From Dasypus novemcinctus (Eukaryota > Chordata > Mammalia > Cingulata > Dasypodidae): DNA of 64,000 nt. The notes under the pieces were generated by a model, which was given only the letters and a program-made list of their open reading frames with translations, was not told the origin of the DNA and did not search any database. The stretch covers positions 114,244,599 to 114,308,598 of the forward strand of contig NC_080678.1 in the NCBI RefSeq assembly GCF_030445035.2, in the 5' to 3' direction. The stretch's first letter is position 1, and each line of letters opens with the position of its first letter. The position numbers and the translations under genes were made by a program. This document shows positions 42,257 through 54,457 of this stretch, piece after piece.

Positions 42257-44512
42257 GTAAGGGCGCCTTGTCCGGAGGCTTTCCTTCCTTCCAGAGCTTT
42301 CCTGGATGGCATCAGGAACTGCAGGGGCCTCTGGGTGGGAGGGAGGGAGGCAGGAAAGAAAACAAAATTTCTTCTCCTTCTCTCTTTTTTTCTTTTTTGT
42401 TCTTCCACTTATCACGGTTTTTCTATGGGGATGTGAAACCAGGAGGAAACAGACAGCTATTTCCAAGCAGAAAATCTCAGCCCCTACAAATAGCCTTGAA
42501 AAAGTTCCTTGTTGCTTGCCTAGATTCCAGGACCAGACAGCAGGATGGAACGGGTGGGGTGCGATGGCTTCTCCAGCTTGTCTCTGGGTGCTGCTTGCTC
42601 ATGCTCTCGTCCCCAGTCCTCTGCCCTCCTCGCCTTCGCACATGGTGAAAGCCCCTGCCCAGAGGATGCCCATCTCCATCCCCTTGTATTTTTGCCCACC
42701 AGGGCCTTTGAGTCACAATGAGGTGGGAATTCAGGACACCCAGGGCAGGAGACTCACACAGCGGTCCTCCTGATTCCTCCTGACTCCAGGCAGGGTACAG
42801 GCACAACCTAGAAGAGACTTTATTGTGTTGGGTCCTCTGCCTAAAGGTGGGCTCTGTAACCACCCAGTGTCCAAGCCTCAGAGCCGGCATTGCCTTCTCC
42901 ATCACTGGGAAGGCAGCAGAGACTGAAGGTCCACCAGGGCCCCTTCCAGCCAACTGCAGGGCATGGTTCTGGTCCCTTTGGCTTCCTCTCCCAAAGCAGG
43001 CTGCTGATTTATGGTGAAGTTACTTACCCTGGCAACTTAGTCTGACATATCTTGAGAAGCGATTTATTAGGACCCTCTGTTCTTACGAGAAGAAGAAATG
43101 ATGACATGGCTAGCACCAGGAGGGCCATCACCTTCCATCTCCCCCCTCCCTGCTACCGTCACTTGGCTAACAGCGTCAGCCTTCACGTCAGGTGTTATTT
43201 CCTTGAGTAAGCTCTCCCTAACCTCTCCAGCCTGGAGTAATTGCCCTTGCCCTCTGCTCCCAAGCATCCTGCTCTCTGCATTTCAGTTCAAATTATGACT
43301 GTTTACTTCCCTGTTTTCCCTGGTGAAAGGAAGCCCTTCATTCTTGTTCTTTATCCCCCAGACCTTCAGCTGGTTTCTAAGACCTACAGGTTCTGCTTCT
43401 GAAGCAGCTTCCCAGTGCATCCGCCTCCTGCCCTCTCCCACTGCCAGGGCCCACCTGGGTGAGCAGAGCACTTGGCCTGTGCTTGTGTTCATTTCTTAAT
43501 TTATTTATCCCTCTACCTCACCGAGTGCATGTTTACTGAGCACCTACTAAGTGCTGGGCACTGTGCTCAAGGAACAACCCTGTAGAACTTTGCTACCTGG
43601 TTGACTCAGTGGGGGTGACAACAGGTAAGAGCTGTCACCCTGGGATCACAGGCTTGCGCTGGATGATGACTGCAGGAGATGATGGTGGCAGGGCCATGTC
43701 CCCAGGATAGAAGTTGGCATTTCTAAAAGGCTGCCAGGAGGGGCCCAGCTACTCGTCCATGAACCCCAACTGGGTATAGACCATATGGGGGAGAGGGGTA
43801 GGGAATCAAACCAGAAGGAAATCAGGCCTCTGAAGGCCGGACTGGAAAAGGCCTGGAGGGAGTGCCATGCTGGGGGATTGGATTGGGGCAGTGGGAAACA
43901 TTGGAGACTTTGAATCAAGTGTGTAGCACGACTGATTTTTGTTTTAGGCCAGTCCACTGGTGACATGAGGGGGTGGGGATGAGGGAGGCAAAGGCAGGAC
44001 CCAGGAAGCCAAGTTCGCTGGCTCTTGCCCAGTCCAGCTGGGCATTGGCATTGGGGGAGGAAATGGGGAAAGGGGAAGCACTGGGGGGGCTGCTTCTGAT
44101 GTACGACCTGCAAGCCTGAGAAACCAGGTGACTATTTGGAGGGCAGAAGGGGGAGAGCCAGATGACTCCAAGTGCAGCCCCTGGGAGCCTCACTGCATAG
44201 GGGTCCACATGCTGAGAGCCACTGCAAAGGGAGGAGGCAAAGCAAAGAGGGGGAAGGAGGAGAGGGGATGGGTTTGGCCTTGAATATGGAAACAGAGGGA
44301 CACGTTTTACTCCCACATATACTTACTTGTCCAACAGGGAGCTAGAAAGATGGGTCTGGATCCCACCAAATAGATTGGAGATTTTGATTTGAGATTCAAG
44401 TGAAGTAGCTTAATGCAAGCATCAGGAAATTAAGAAGCATTTGCAGGGTGAAGGGAGGGCCTCCCAGTTGCCATATGAAGTGTGAATTGAGTTTGCTCAC
44501 CCTTCCTTGTAG
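42257..44512 (+). other. FRMPD2 intron, no gene recognised
   Basis: Contains open frames on both strands without splice logic. A MIR-like line (GAGCACCTACTAAGTGCTGG) lies near 43538-43570. Confidence 0.45.
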
Positions 44513-44660
44513 ATTGCAAGGCTGGTCTTAGAGAGCAGAGGCCTCAGGATGGCTCAGCAGAGTCCTTCTGCCAATGACAGGATGGGAGATGTACGTTCAG
44601 CTGTTTCCTTGGTAACAACCTTGCCTGGCAGGCCCACGAGCTGTGTCTCAGTGACAGATG
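44513..44660 (+). CDS. FRMPD2: FRMPD2 exon, PDZ2 last strand and linker to PDZ3
   Basis: The acceptor is CCTTCCTTGTAG and the donor CAGATG|GTGAGA. The open frame [38 protein letters not shown] gives the PDZ2 beta-6 strand (ARLVLE) and a Ser/Thr-rich linker. It enters in phase 0 and leaves one base into a Gly codon, which fits 46290. No lesion here. Confidence 0.9.
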
Positions 44661-46289
44661 GTGAGAGGAGAGTGAACTGAGTGTTACTATTGTCCTGTCA
44701 TCGGGTGCTGCTTTTGAAATATCAACTCAAAGGGGAAAGGCAGGGAGGCTTCCTCTCTGTTCTCAGAAGAAGAGGGCCAGGGGAGATGATGCAGCTGGCT
44801 TTCTAATGGGGTTGGGAGGCAAGCTAGTCATATATAGTTCTGCAAAACAAAAGTATTGTCCCTACATGATTACCAGACCTAATCCTGCCCTTCAGCCTTC
44901 CTAAGACTTTTGGGCCAGAGCATTTGCACGAAGGTATTTAAGGATGACATTCCAACCAGGGCATTTGTAGCCAAGGACCTGAGGACTGGCCGGGCAAGGT
45001 GAGAGGGGAAGATGCTCGGGAATTCTATCCTTATTCTTGTCATCGTTTTCAACAGCAAACCCACCATCAGCTCAGAGTGGCATAATTACATGCCTTCTGA
45101 GGGGTAATCTCTCTGTACACCCCTCCTGATTTTGTTTCCCGCTAAGAAAGTGCCTATTGCCTTACAATACCGTAATGTGGTACTTAGCCATTTTCCAGTC
45201 CCGTGGTAGAGGCTTTCAGTCCTGCGACAGGACCTGCACGTTGGACAGAAGGGGAGGTGATCAGGGGGGCATGGTTGGCTGTGACTGAGGGTAGCACTCG
45301 GTGGTGAAACAAGGAGGCTTCTTCTTTCATTGTTCCTCTGCTCACCCCAACTCTGTCTTGGAGAAACTGAGTATGAACTGAACTGAGGATCCCAGCTGAG
45401 GGGATGGGAAAGTTGGCCGCACAGCACACCTCCACCTGGACTGCTTCCAACGCTCTCTTTCTGGCCCCAGTCACACTCCTTGGCCGTGCTCTGCCCCTCT
45501 ATGTGTTGAGCACCGAGCAGGATGGGAAGGGCAGTGTGTGGGGGGGAGTAGCTAGGTTTCAGATGCTATGCTCATCTTTGGTAGCATTGGCCCACACAGG
45601 CCACACAGCTAAACAAAATGACCATGAAAAATATTGTCCGTAGAGTTGATGATAATAGTCAGCATGGTCTAATTAGGCAAAAATTGAATTTCAAGCATAC
45701 TAAAAATTGATGCAACAGGAATATATGTGGTGCAAATTCTACCAAGGGCCAGTATGTTGTACATGGGCACAAAACATATGTCAAACTGTAAACGTTGTTG
45801 ACTATAAATGTACTCTCCAGTTAAGACAGCTACTTGTTACCTGCAGCAGTTAAGCACTTGAAGTATGGCCAACTCAAATTAATAAAACAAATATTGGATT
45901 TTGAAGCCTCGTATGCAAGAAAAAATGTAAAACATCTCAATAATTGTGTCACTTTGATGACCCTTTGAAATGGTACTATTTTGGAATATCCAATTAAATC
46001 ATATGATCAATATTTATTTTATGTTTCCCTTCACTCTTTTAAAAAGGTGGCTATTAGAAAGCTTTGAACTTCCAATTGTGGCTTACATTTGTAGCCCACA
46101 TTTTATTTTTATTGAACAGCCCTGACCTGTACCGTGTGTAATGGACTCAGATATTAAAAACGAGGAAAATGAAGTCTTCCTATGTGAACTAGAAATCATC
46201 CATCTCCTTGATAATTTGCATTTTGAGGCCGGATCCCAATCCGTGCCATCGACTGAAGGATTTTGTTTGCTTGACTTCCTACCACGCAG
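44661..46289 (+). other. FRMPD2 intron, no gene recognised
   Basis: No exon or named repeat. AT-rich in 45650-46140. Confidence 0.4.
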
Positions 46290-46502
46290 GTTGTACGTTC
46301 GAGATCAAACTGAAAAAGAATTCCAGTGGTTTGGGACTCAGCTGCGAGCCGATGGAAAGTGAAAGCTGTGGTGTCCCCTGGAACAGTCTCCTGAGGGTGG
46401 AGAGGCTCTTCCCGGGGCAGCCCGCCGAGGAGAACGGGGCGCTCTCCGCCGGCGACGTCACGCTGGCCGTGTACGGAAGGTCCCCAAGGCCTTGCCTCCC
46501 AG
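46290..46502 (+). pseudogene. FRMPD2: FRMPD2 exon, PDZ3, frame deficit and donor lost
   Basis: The acceptor is CTACCACGCAG. The open translation has [38 protein letters not shown] and DVTLAVYGR, the PDZ beta-1 to beta-4 core with its GLGL binding loop. After YGRS the expected end of the exon fits only if two bases have been lost (about 46480-46487). The place where the donor should stand (46503) reads CC, not GT. The next exon starts in phase 0, which this one cannot supply, so phase arithmetic supports the same deficit. A GGAAG|GTCCCC site at 46479 could act as a cryptic donor. Confidence 0.82.
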
Positions 46503-48425
46503 CCCCCGGGGGACCCCACGGCGGCACTGTCGTCAGGCCGCTCCATCCCACCCCCGGGGGACACCCTGGGCTCCCCAGTATCACGCGTGGAGCCGCATCT
46601 CCCCTCACACAAAGACGGCAGTTGGTGGAACAGCCTCCCGTTTCATTTTCCATCTTGGTTTTTAAAAATCTGCCCTTGAGCAGGCCCTGCTGCTGCCGAA
46701 GGTCGTGGAAACAGATGAGAAACCCCTGGCTTCCGTGCTGGCTCGAGGCCTCCTCACACTCTGGAAGGTTCTGGGAGCTGAGTAAGGGCACTGAAAGGAC
46801 TAGAGCGATGGCCTCGCTGCCCTCGTCCTGATTCCTCCACCAAATTTACAGCATTTGGTGTGTAGTGTTACATTGATTTCCTGTCAGCGAAAAATGGGGA
46901 GGGCAAGAAGTGGCCACTTCTCATACTGAGAGTTCAAAATATCAGGGAAATATGGTGTCAGCCAGAGTCCCGGACAAGGGCAGGTCATTTGAGGGGAGCT
47001 GGAGAAAGGAGTGGGCAACGGTTTGGGAAGCTCAAGGCAGAGCTCAGTAGCCTGGGCTGGTGACGGTGGGGTGCGGTCACCCAGCCCTAAGCCTGCCAGG
47101 GAGTGACCCAACCCTAGGGACAGAGAGAGCTGGCTCAGGCCTGTCCATTGTGGTGGGGAGCCAGCCCCTGTGCCCCTGTGTCTCTTGCCGCCCGTGTGCC
47201 CCGGGCTGACGCTTTAAGCCCAGAGCCGTTCTCTGAGCGCCACTGCAGGTGACACAGGGCGACAGCTCTTGAGGTCTTGGAGTTCATGGTGGGGGTGCCA
47301 GGGACAGACAAGGAAACAACAGTGACCGCAGGCAATAAGTCCATGAGAGAAAACAACAGAGAAACCTAATGCGGTGTTTGCACCAGGGCACAGGGAGTTG
47401 GGGTGGGGAGGGGTGTTCCGTGGGCGTCCTGTGCAGCTAAGGGGGATCTGAGGGTCTCGGGGAGGACTTTGCTTCTAAGGGCACGTTTGACAAGGTCTGG
47501 AGGCACTTTCGCCTGTCACAGCTGGGGCGTGAGTGCGCATGTGCGCAGGTGGATGCGCATGTGCGCGCAGGTGGATGCCACGTGCTCCCGGCATTGGTGG
47601 GTGGAGGCGGGCATGGCCCCGTGTCCCAGTGTGTACGGGCCAGGTCTGCTCAGCAGGGAGTGCGCTGGCCCCAAATGTCCTGCGCCAAGGCCAAGAAATC
47701 CTGGGCTGGAGAGGAAATAGGGCCCATGGAGGGAGAATATCAGATCGTCTCAGGAGGGGAAACGTGCCCGGGGCCCTGAGAGGTTCCGCCTGGTGGGGGT
47801 TAGGATGTGGGTGCACAGGGGGCAAGGGCCGGGGGCTGAAGGCAGAGGCCACGGCAGGTGGGAACGGGCTTCAGGGGCTGAGCCCACGTGGAGGGCAGGC
47901 TGGTGGTTGCAGAGGGGGCTTGGTTTTAGCTACGTTTTGGCAAGATCACCCTCGAGCGAGGTGGAACGTGGGGCGTGGGGTTGACCCTGGAGAGGCAGGA
48001 GTGCAGAGGAGGCTCTTGCAGTGTGGCAGGGAAGAGACCGCAAGGGCCTGTGGCCCCTGAGATGGAGGTGAGCTGGGGGGCCAGGGGTCGAGATGGGACG
48101 GTCACGTGTTTGAGTCTGTTTCACCCTCTCTGAAGAAAAAGCACCAGTAGCTGCAGGTCCTGGCACAAATAGGAATGGCCCATTTCCACACAGGGCCCAT
48201 TGCGGGAACCCCGGGCTGCAGCATCTGCCCCTTGCATTTTGAAAAGTTTACACTCTGCAGGGTTCTCTGGAGCCGGGAAACAGATCAAGATGGGCAGAGG
48301 GGGGAGAGGAAACAGGCGCCAGGGAGAGCGTGGGGAGAGTGGGGGAGAGGAGGGAGCTTGTGCCCACCTGGTGGCCACAGATGTGCCCAGCCCTGGATTT
48401 CACCGCACACTTTGGTTTCCCCTAG
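46503..48425 (+). other. FRMPD2 intron, GC-rich part
   Basis: GC-rich around 47400-48000 with GCGCATGTGCGCAGG-type alternating blocks at 47530-47575. No gene recognised. Confidence 0.45.
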
Positions 48426-48485
48426 GAGGTGCTCCATCTACTTTGAGGAGCCCCGCAGGAGGCTGGGACTGGCCAGGGATGGCAG
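48426..48485 (+). pseudogene. FRMPD2: FRMPD2 exon, PDZ3 end, with in-frame TGA and shortened
   Basis: The acceptor is GTTTCCCCTAG and the donor GGCAG|GTAAGA. In phase 0 it reads EVLHLL, stop, GAPQEAGTGQGWQ. EVLHLLRGAPQE is the usual wording of the PDZ3 alpha-2 helix, so TGA (48444-48446) replaces an Arg codon CGA by C-to-T. After APQE about a dozen codons expected for the last PDZ strand are missing. PDZ3 is therefore both stopped and truncated. Confidence 0.85.
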
Positions 48486-48639
48486 GTAAGACACAAAACA
48501 CTCTGCCCTCTTCACCTGCTCGGGCTCAGGTATTAGGTTTCCTGCGTGGTGGGTCCTGAGAAGCTCGTCCTTGCTTGTAGGCCTCCTTCTCGCACTAGGG
48601 TAGGAAATCAGCTGGTCCCCATGCTCAGTTAGTCTGTGC

Positions 48640-49025
48640 TTTAGTTTCCTAGCTGCTAAAACAAATCCCCTAAGATAGGTTGGTTTAAATAATGGAACTT
48701 TATTGGCTAATGGTTTCAGAGCTAGATGGTGAGCGTCCTCCCAGGACCAGTATCTTCTGACTGGCCGGGAATCTTTGGGACTCCTTGGCTTTACCATCCC
48801 ATGGCAATGCCCATGGCAGCTGTGTCTCCTTTCTCTTTGGGGTTCCATTGACTTCTAGCTTCTCGCTCTTCCTGTGGCTTCTCTTCCGGTCTGACTTTCT
48901 CTCTGCTTATAAAGGACTCCAGTAATCTGATTTGAGCCCTATCTCATTCAGCCGGGCCACACCTAAACTGGAGTAACATCTTCAGGAGACCCTATTTACA
49001 GTGGTCCACAGCCACCAGAATGTGG
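48640..49025 (+). repeat. Interspersed repeat, family Y (copy 3)
   Basis: TTTCCTAGCTGCTAAAACAAA, GGAACTTTATTGGCTAATGG and ATAAAGGACTCCAGTAATCTG match the order of other family Y copies. Confidence 0.75.
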
Positions 49026-50045
49026 ACCAAGACCAAGACCATGTCCAAACGGGTGCACATCCACCGCAGTCTGGGACAAGCTCATGAGATGGCATCTCTG
49101 CCTGCTCCTTTGGGCTTCCACTCCCTACTTCTGCCTCTTGTGGCATTTGACTTTTCCTGTAGATGTTTATTTCTTCACTGTAGAACTTCTAGAGCCAGGT
49201 TCTCCAGCAGCCTGGGCCTCCAGGAGCAGAAATAAAGAAAGAGGAAAGTAGACACACAACCAGAGCACAGAAAACCAGGTACTTCATTCTGAGGACTGAA
49301 GTGTAAAAAAAACAGGACAGATGTCCTCCTTCCTGAAATATGAATGAGGGCTTGGGTGGTGCTGTGCCAAGAAAAGAGGCACTGAAAGCAGGAAAGTCAA
49401 GGATTTTTGCCTGAGGCTGTCCATTGGGTCTGCAGGAAACAGACTAAAGCAGATTGGTGGGTGGGAAGTTTCTGGGGAGGGCTCTCTGGAACCACACCTG
49501 AGAGGGGAGGGAAGCAGGACTAGGCAGAGAAGTTGAAAATGGTGCAGCTGCCCCTGCACCCTCAGCTGACCCTGCGGAAGCTTGTGAGAAGCTTGGGAGA
49601 GGGAAGAGCTGTCCTGAATAGGGGCAGGAGAACCTGGGCCTTTGCATCTCAGCATCAACCAGTGTTGGGGGATAGACTGACCAGGGAGAGGGCAAACCTA
49701 GGGTGAGGGAGCCCCTTCAGCTGAGGGCAATTCCTGTGGAAGGCTAGCTGTGAGCCTCCAGCACCTCTGAGGAAGTGTCTTCATCCTGAAGCAGCATCTG
49801 TGGCATCTATTGAACTTGTTCTGCTGCTAGCTGGTTCATGGGCCTTGGAAAGTTACCTCACTTCTCTAGGCCTCGGATTCTAGAATAAAGTTTTTAGCAC
49901 CAGAACTATCCACAAAATACAGTGACTGCCCAAGGAGAGTAAATTATTTGCCATCAGAGTGTTTAAGTAGAGGAGAGTCAAGACTTGGGGGGGATGCTTT
50001 TGAGAAGAGTCAACCTGTTGAGTGAAGGAGAGGAACTCTGAGAAC
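49026..50045 (+). other. FRMPD2 intron, no gene recognised
   Basis: Intronic, no named element. Confidence 0.4.
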
Positions 50046-50049
50046 CTTC

Positions 50050-50690
50050 TGTATTAGCCAAAAGGGGTGCTGATGCAAGGTAGCAGAAATCTGTTGGCTT
50101 TGATAAAGGGTATTTATTTGGGATAGAAGCTTGCAGTCACAAGGCCCTAAGGAGTCCAATTCAAAGTTACTTCCTCACCAAACTTTGTTGCCACATGTTG
50201 AAACAAGATGGCAGAAGATGTCTGTGAGGGTTCAGCCTTCCTCTTCCTCTTAAGGTTCCATGCACCCAGCTTCTTCTGATCTCAGCTGTAGGCTGGAGGG
50301 CTCATTTCTCTCTGGGCTGAGATGCTTTGGTCTCTTCACAAGGTCAGCTGTAGACTATCAGGTTCATCTCTCTTCCCAGGGCTTCTACCATGACTATGGA
50401 GCTGTCTCTCTTCCTCTGTGTTCCTCTCCATGTATCTACTTCAGTGTTCTTGATTGAGTATCCATTTATATAGCCCACCAAGGGGGCAGCAACTCAACTC
50501 TACAGGCCCTAATGATGTGTGTTGAATCAAAGTCCTAATTTTAACATAATTTAATCAAAGGCATCTCAGCTGACTCTTATACAGTCAAAGGTATCATGCT
50601 CAGAGAAACAGACCAGTTTACAAACATAGTCAGTATCTCTTTTTGGGATTCATAAATAATATCAAACTGCTACACCTTCCAAATCTGTGA
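50050..50690 (+). repeat. Interspersed repeat, related to family Y
   Basis: TATTAGCCAAAAGGGGTGCTG, GGGTATTTATTTGGGATAG and TAATCAAAGGCATCTCAGCT give a copy of a longer dispersed repeat that resembles, but is not identical to, family Y. Confidence 0.55.
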
Positions 50691-50849
50691 ATGACAAAGA
50701 GGGAAGAGAGAAGGGACCCAGACTTCCTGAGCCTCTGCTGTACCCTAGGTGCTGTCTGGAAACCTGCCTGCACTCTCTAATCTAATCTAATATGCAATTG
50801 CTGCCTAGGTAGGTACTGATATACTTTTTAAAGATGAGGATTCTGAGGT

Positions 50850-52335
50850 GGTAGAAGTTAAGGGACTTGCACATATTCCATCAAGTATCTGAGACACAGC
50901 AGTGAACAAAAAAGAGCCCTTGTCCTGGGGGAGTACACCTACTAGTGTAGGGGGAGAGACAAGTACATACATGATGAAAGAAGTGAGTTTGAGATCAGGA
51001 TCTGCACTCTGGAGAAAATCAGGTAGGATGATGCTACTGAGAGTACCTGGGGATTAGCTAGTGTGGTCAGGGAGGAGTATTTGAAATCTGATGATGAGAA
51101 AGAAGCATCCAGACAAAGATCTGGGGTAAGGCCATTCCTGGCAGGAGGAACAACAAGGGCAAAGGCTCTCTGACAGTAATGAGTCTGGATGTTTGAGGGA
51201 CAGAGAGAAGCCAGGTGTGCCTGGGCTGCAGTGAATGGAAGGGAGGATGGAGGGGAAAGAAGTCACAGGGATAGGCAGGACTGGGATCAGGTAGGACTAT
51301 GTAGGTCATAGTACGTACTAATTCCATCCTGGCAATGATGGGAAGCCACTGGGGGTTCAAGCAGGAGCGTGTCCTCATCTGATTTCTACTTTAGTAAGAT
51401 CACATGGATTCCTGGTAGAGATGGATTGGAGGGGGGAAATGGGTTGAAGCTATTGTAATCATTTGGATAGGTATTTTTGTGGCTGGGACTGGGGTTAGAG
51501 CAGAATCATAAGTGAGAAGGCGTCAGATTTGGAATACGTTTTGGAGGTATCAATAATCATGGGATTATTGATAGGCTATGAGAGAAAGCAATGGAAGTTT
51601 GGTTTGGGCACCTGGGTGAATGGTAGTATCACTTGCTAAGTAAGAGAAGGGATGCTCAGGCTGAGCAGCTTGGGGTGGATGGAGGAGAAGCATTCTCAAC
51701 AGCATGTAAAACTGAGATGCTTACAGGACATCTAGTGGAGATGTCACTAAGAAAGTTTTTTTTTTTTCTTTTTTCTTTTCTGGAGAATAGGCATGAAGTC
51801 AGGGCTAGAGAGGGTGAATTTGGGAGTTATCAGCACATAGATGTTTAAAGCCATGAACTGGATAAAGTTACCTTGGGGGGGAGTACAGGTAAAGACAAGA
51901 AGTGGGACAAGTGAGTCATGGGACCCTGCAATATTGAGAGGTATGGTCCAGAGAAATGAGACCAAGAGGAAGGAGCCAGGGAGGGGGTACAAAAGCAAGG
52001 CAAGAGCAGAGCTTAGAAGTTGGGTAAAGAAAGCCCTCAAGTTGGAGCAAGGGGTCAATTGTGTCAAATGTTGCTGTGTGGTAGAGTGAAATGAGAACAG
52101 AGTTGTCCTTTGGCTGTAGAAAGATGTAGGTCATTAGAACCCTGATTAAAGAGATTCCTTTTGGCTGAGTGGGTGATTATCTGAAGTCTGGTTGGGGTGG
52201 GTACAGGAGAGAAGGGGGGAGATGCAGAAATAGTAAGTACAGACATTCACTTGAAGAATTTTTCTATGAAGTAGAGCAGAGAAATTGGGTGGATGAGAGG
52301 TAGAGGAGGACATGGGGATAAGATGCAGGTTGGCT
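50850..52335 (+). repeat. Long ancient interspersed repeat, ~1.4 kb
   Basis: Successive phrases (GACACAGCAGTGAACAAAAA, GGCCATTCCTGGCAGGAGGA, ATGGGAAGCCACTGGGGGTT, GACATCTAGTGGAGATGTC, GTCAATTGTGTCAAATGTTG) follow a widespread old mammalian repeat from end to end. I do not assert the family name. It has no intact frame. Confidence 0.65.
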
Positions 52336-52454
52336 GGTAGAATTTGCTCTGGGAAGATGGAGGATTTCATCTGGTTGTGTCCATTCTTACTGTGAAGAAA
52401 GAGGCCAAGTCAACTTTTGAGTTATTGGAGACTTGAGGAGAGGGAAGATGATTT

Positions 52455-52892
52455 TAGTCTGCTAGGTTGCCAAATTGCAATATACCAAAATGGGTTGGCT
52501 TTTAACAATGGGTTACAAGCTTACAGTTTTGAGGCTGAGAAAAACATTCAAACCAAGGCACCATCAGGTATTCTCTCTCTAAAGATGGCTGCTAGTGATC
52601 CTAGACTCCTCTGTCACATGGCAGTGCACATGGCGGTATCAGCTGGCCTCTTCTCCTCTGGGCTTCCTTGCCTTCAGCATCCTGCTTTTGTGGCTCTTTC
52701 TGCTTCTGTCTCCCTATTCATCCCATTAATAAAGGCTCTAGTAAGAGGACTAAGACCCACCCTGGATCACATGTTACTGAAGCAACCTAATCAGAAGGTC
52801 CCATCCACAATATGTTCACACCCACAAGAATGGACTAGCTTTAGGAACATGCTTTTCTGGGGTACATGCAGTCTCAAACTACCACAGACACT
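52455..52892 (+). repeat. Interspersed repeat, family Y (copy 4)
   Basis: CTTACAGTTTTGAGGCTGAG, GTCACATGGCAGTGCACATG, GACTAAGACCCACCCTGGAT and GAAGCAACCTAATCAGAAG match the 24830 copy block by block. Confidence 0.78.
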
Positions 52893-54457
52893 GAATTTAT
52901 TAAGGAAGTAGAGAAAGATGATCTGGCACTTGAGTGCCCATTGAGATCTGCAGTCATACATTTGAAGTAAATCTGATCAGTTGCTCCAAAGCAGACATGG
53001 TGTATGCATGTGGTTTCACCAGGTACTGGAATTAAAATGCCTGCACATTACATATGAGGACAGAAGCACAAAGGATGGGAGCTTGGGGTTTCCTCTGAAA
53101 GGAGTGGTTACTGGGCAGAGTCATGGGCTCTAAGCATGGATAAGAGGGAAAGTGGGGACATTGCAGGTGGAGATGGTGATAATGAAAAGGCAGCAGGCTC
53201 TCTTGATTGGAGTCTTGAAGAGGTTGGAGGATGGCTGTGGAGGGAGCATTGGAGAAGACTTGGTAGGAGAGAATGGTTTCAAAGTGAGGTTTGGAGGTCT
53301 CCCCAAGTCATGCTGAAGAAAATAGGATAACTGCTATATATACATATTTTTTAATCTCATCCATGACACATTTCTGCTTTGGGCATTCCTTGATCATGTA
53401 CTATATCATTATAATACATTATAATGCATTATACCAGCTGAGTAGTAAGTGGTTATGGTTTGTAGCCAAATACTTATGCAGATTTGGATATTTGGGGCTG
53501 TGCCCCTCTCACAGTAGGGTGTGCACAGTCAGAGAGGTCACAAGGCCACTCGGTGGGGGGCAGAAGTAAAGATTCCTCTGTTACAGGTGAGAACTGGCCT
53601 GAAAGTCTGTGCGCTCTAGCAAAATCCATGTAGGCTGTGGGATGGTGGTATTAAAGAATGTTCAACAAAAGGGAAAATCATGGCCATAATGCAGATATAA
53701 AAATGAATACATGTTAAAGATTTTATTTAACTCATTCACTGAGGGAGGACGCTGGTTTGAAAAGAGAATTCAAAGAACCACAATATTTATTCACACAGAG
53801 TTGTAAAATAGATCAAAGACAATGAATCTGGTAGACTCAGATTCTAACTCAGAAGATAATACACAGCTTTGTATGTTTTTATCTCAGAAGGTTGAGCAGG
53901 GCTAACAAGGCCTCGACAGCCAACCTCAAAGGGCCGGTAGGGACGTTAGCAGTTGAGCCAGATCAGCTCGTGCTTTGAGCAGTGAGGCCCTCTAGGAGAG
54001 GGCAGCATGCTGAGGGTAGGGTGGATGAGCCAGGGAAATGGGAAAATGAGGCTTCCTGGGTGAGGACAGAGGAAGACAAAAAACTAAAAAAAAAAAAACC
54101 CAGAAAAACAAAAACACACCCAAAAATCCCCTAAACATTTCTTACTAAAAAGTGGGATTGTCACGGTCACTTCTGTTTTTGTCTTGGTCTAAAATGTGCA
54201 GATTCTTTCTCCATTAAACACATAAAAACCACCACAATATTGGGGGTTTCCCAAGAGTCCCCAGGCTAAGGGGCTTTGGGATGACTCAGTGCGGGGCTCA
54301 GGTGCCAGTGGCAGCAGGTGCAGGAGCTGGATTCTCACGGATGTGGACTGCCCTGGGGAGCCAGCTCTGCTCTAAAATCCCATGGACCGAGACCTTTTCG
54401 CTCCTTAAAGGAGCAATCTCCAAATGTGGCTCAGGGTGCTTTGCATTTCTCTAACAG
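52893..54457 (+). other. FRMPD2 intron, no gene recognised
   Basis: No named element. It ends in the strong acceptor TTTCTCTAACAG. Confidence 0.45.

Noticed and set aside
42205..42773. 147- and 155-codon frames after the PDZ2 exon
   Set aside because: They run from the exon into the intron past a good donor at 42257, in a frame other than the PDZ frame.
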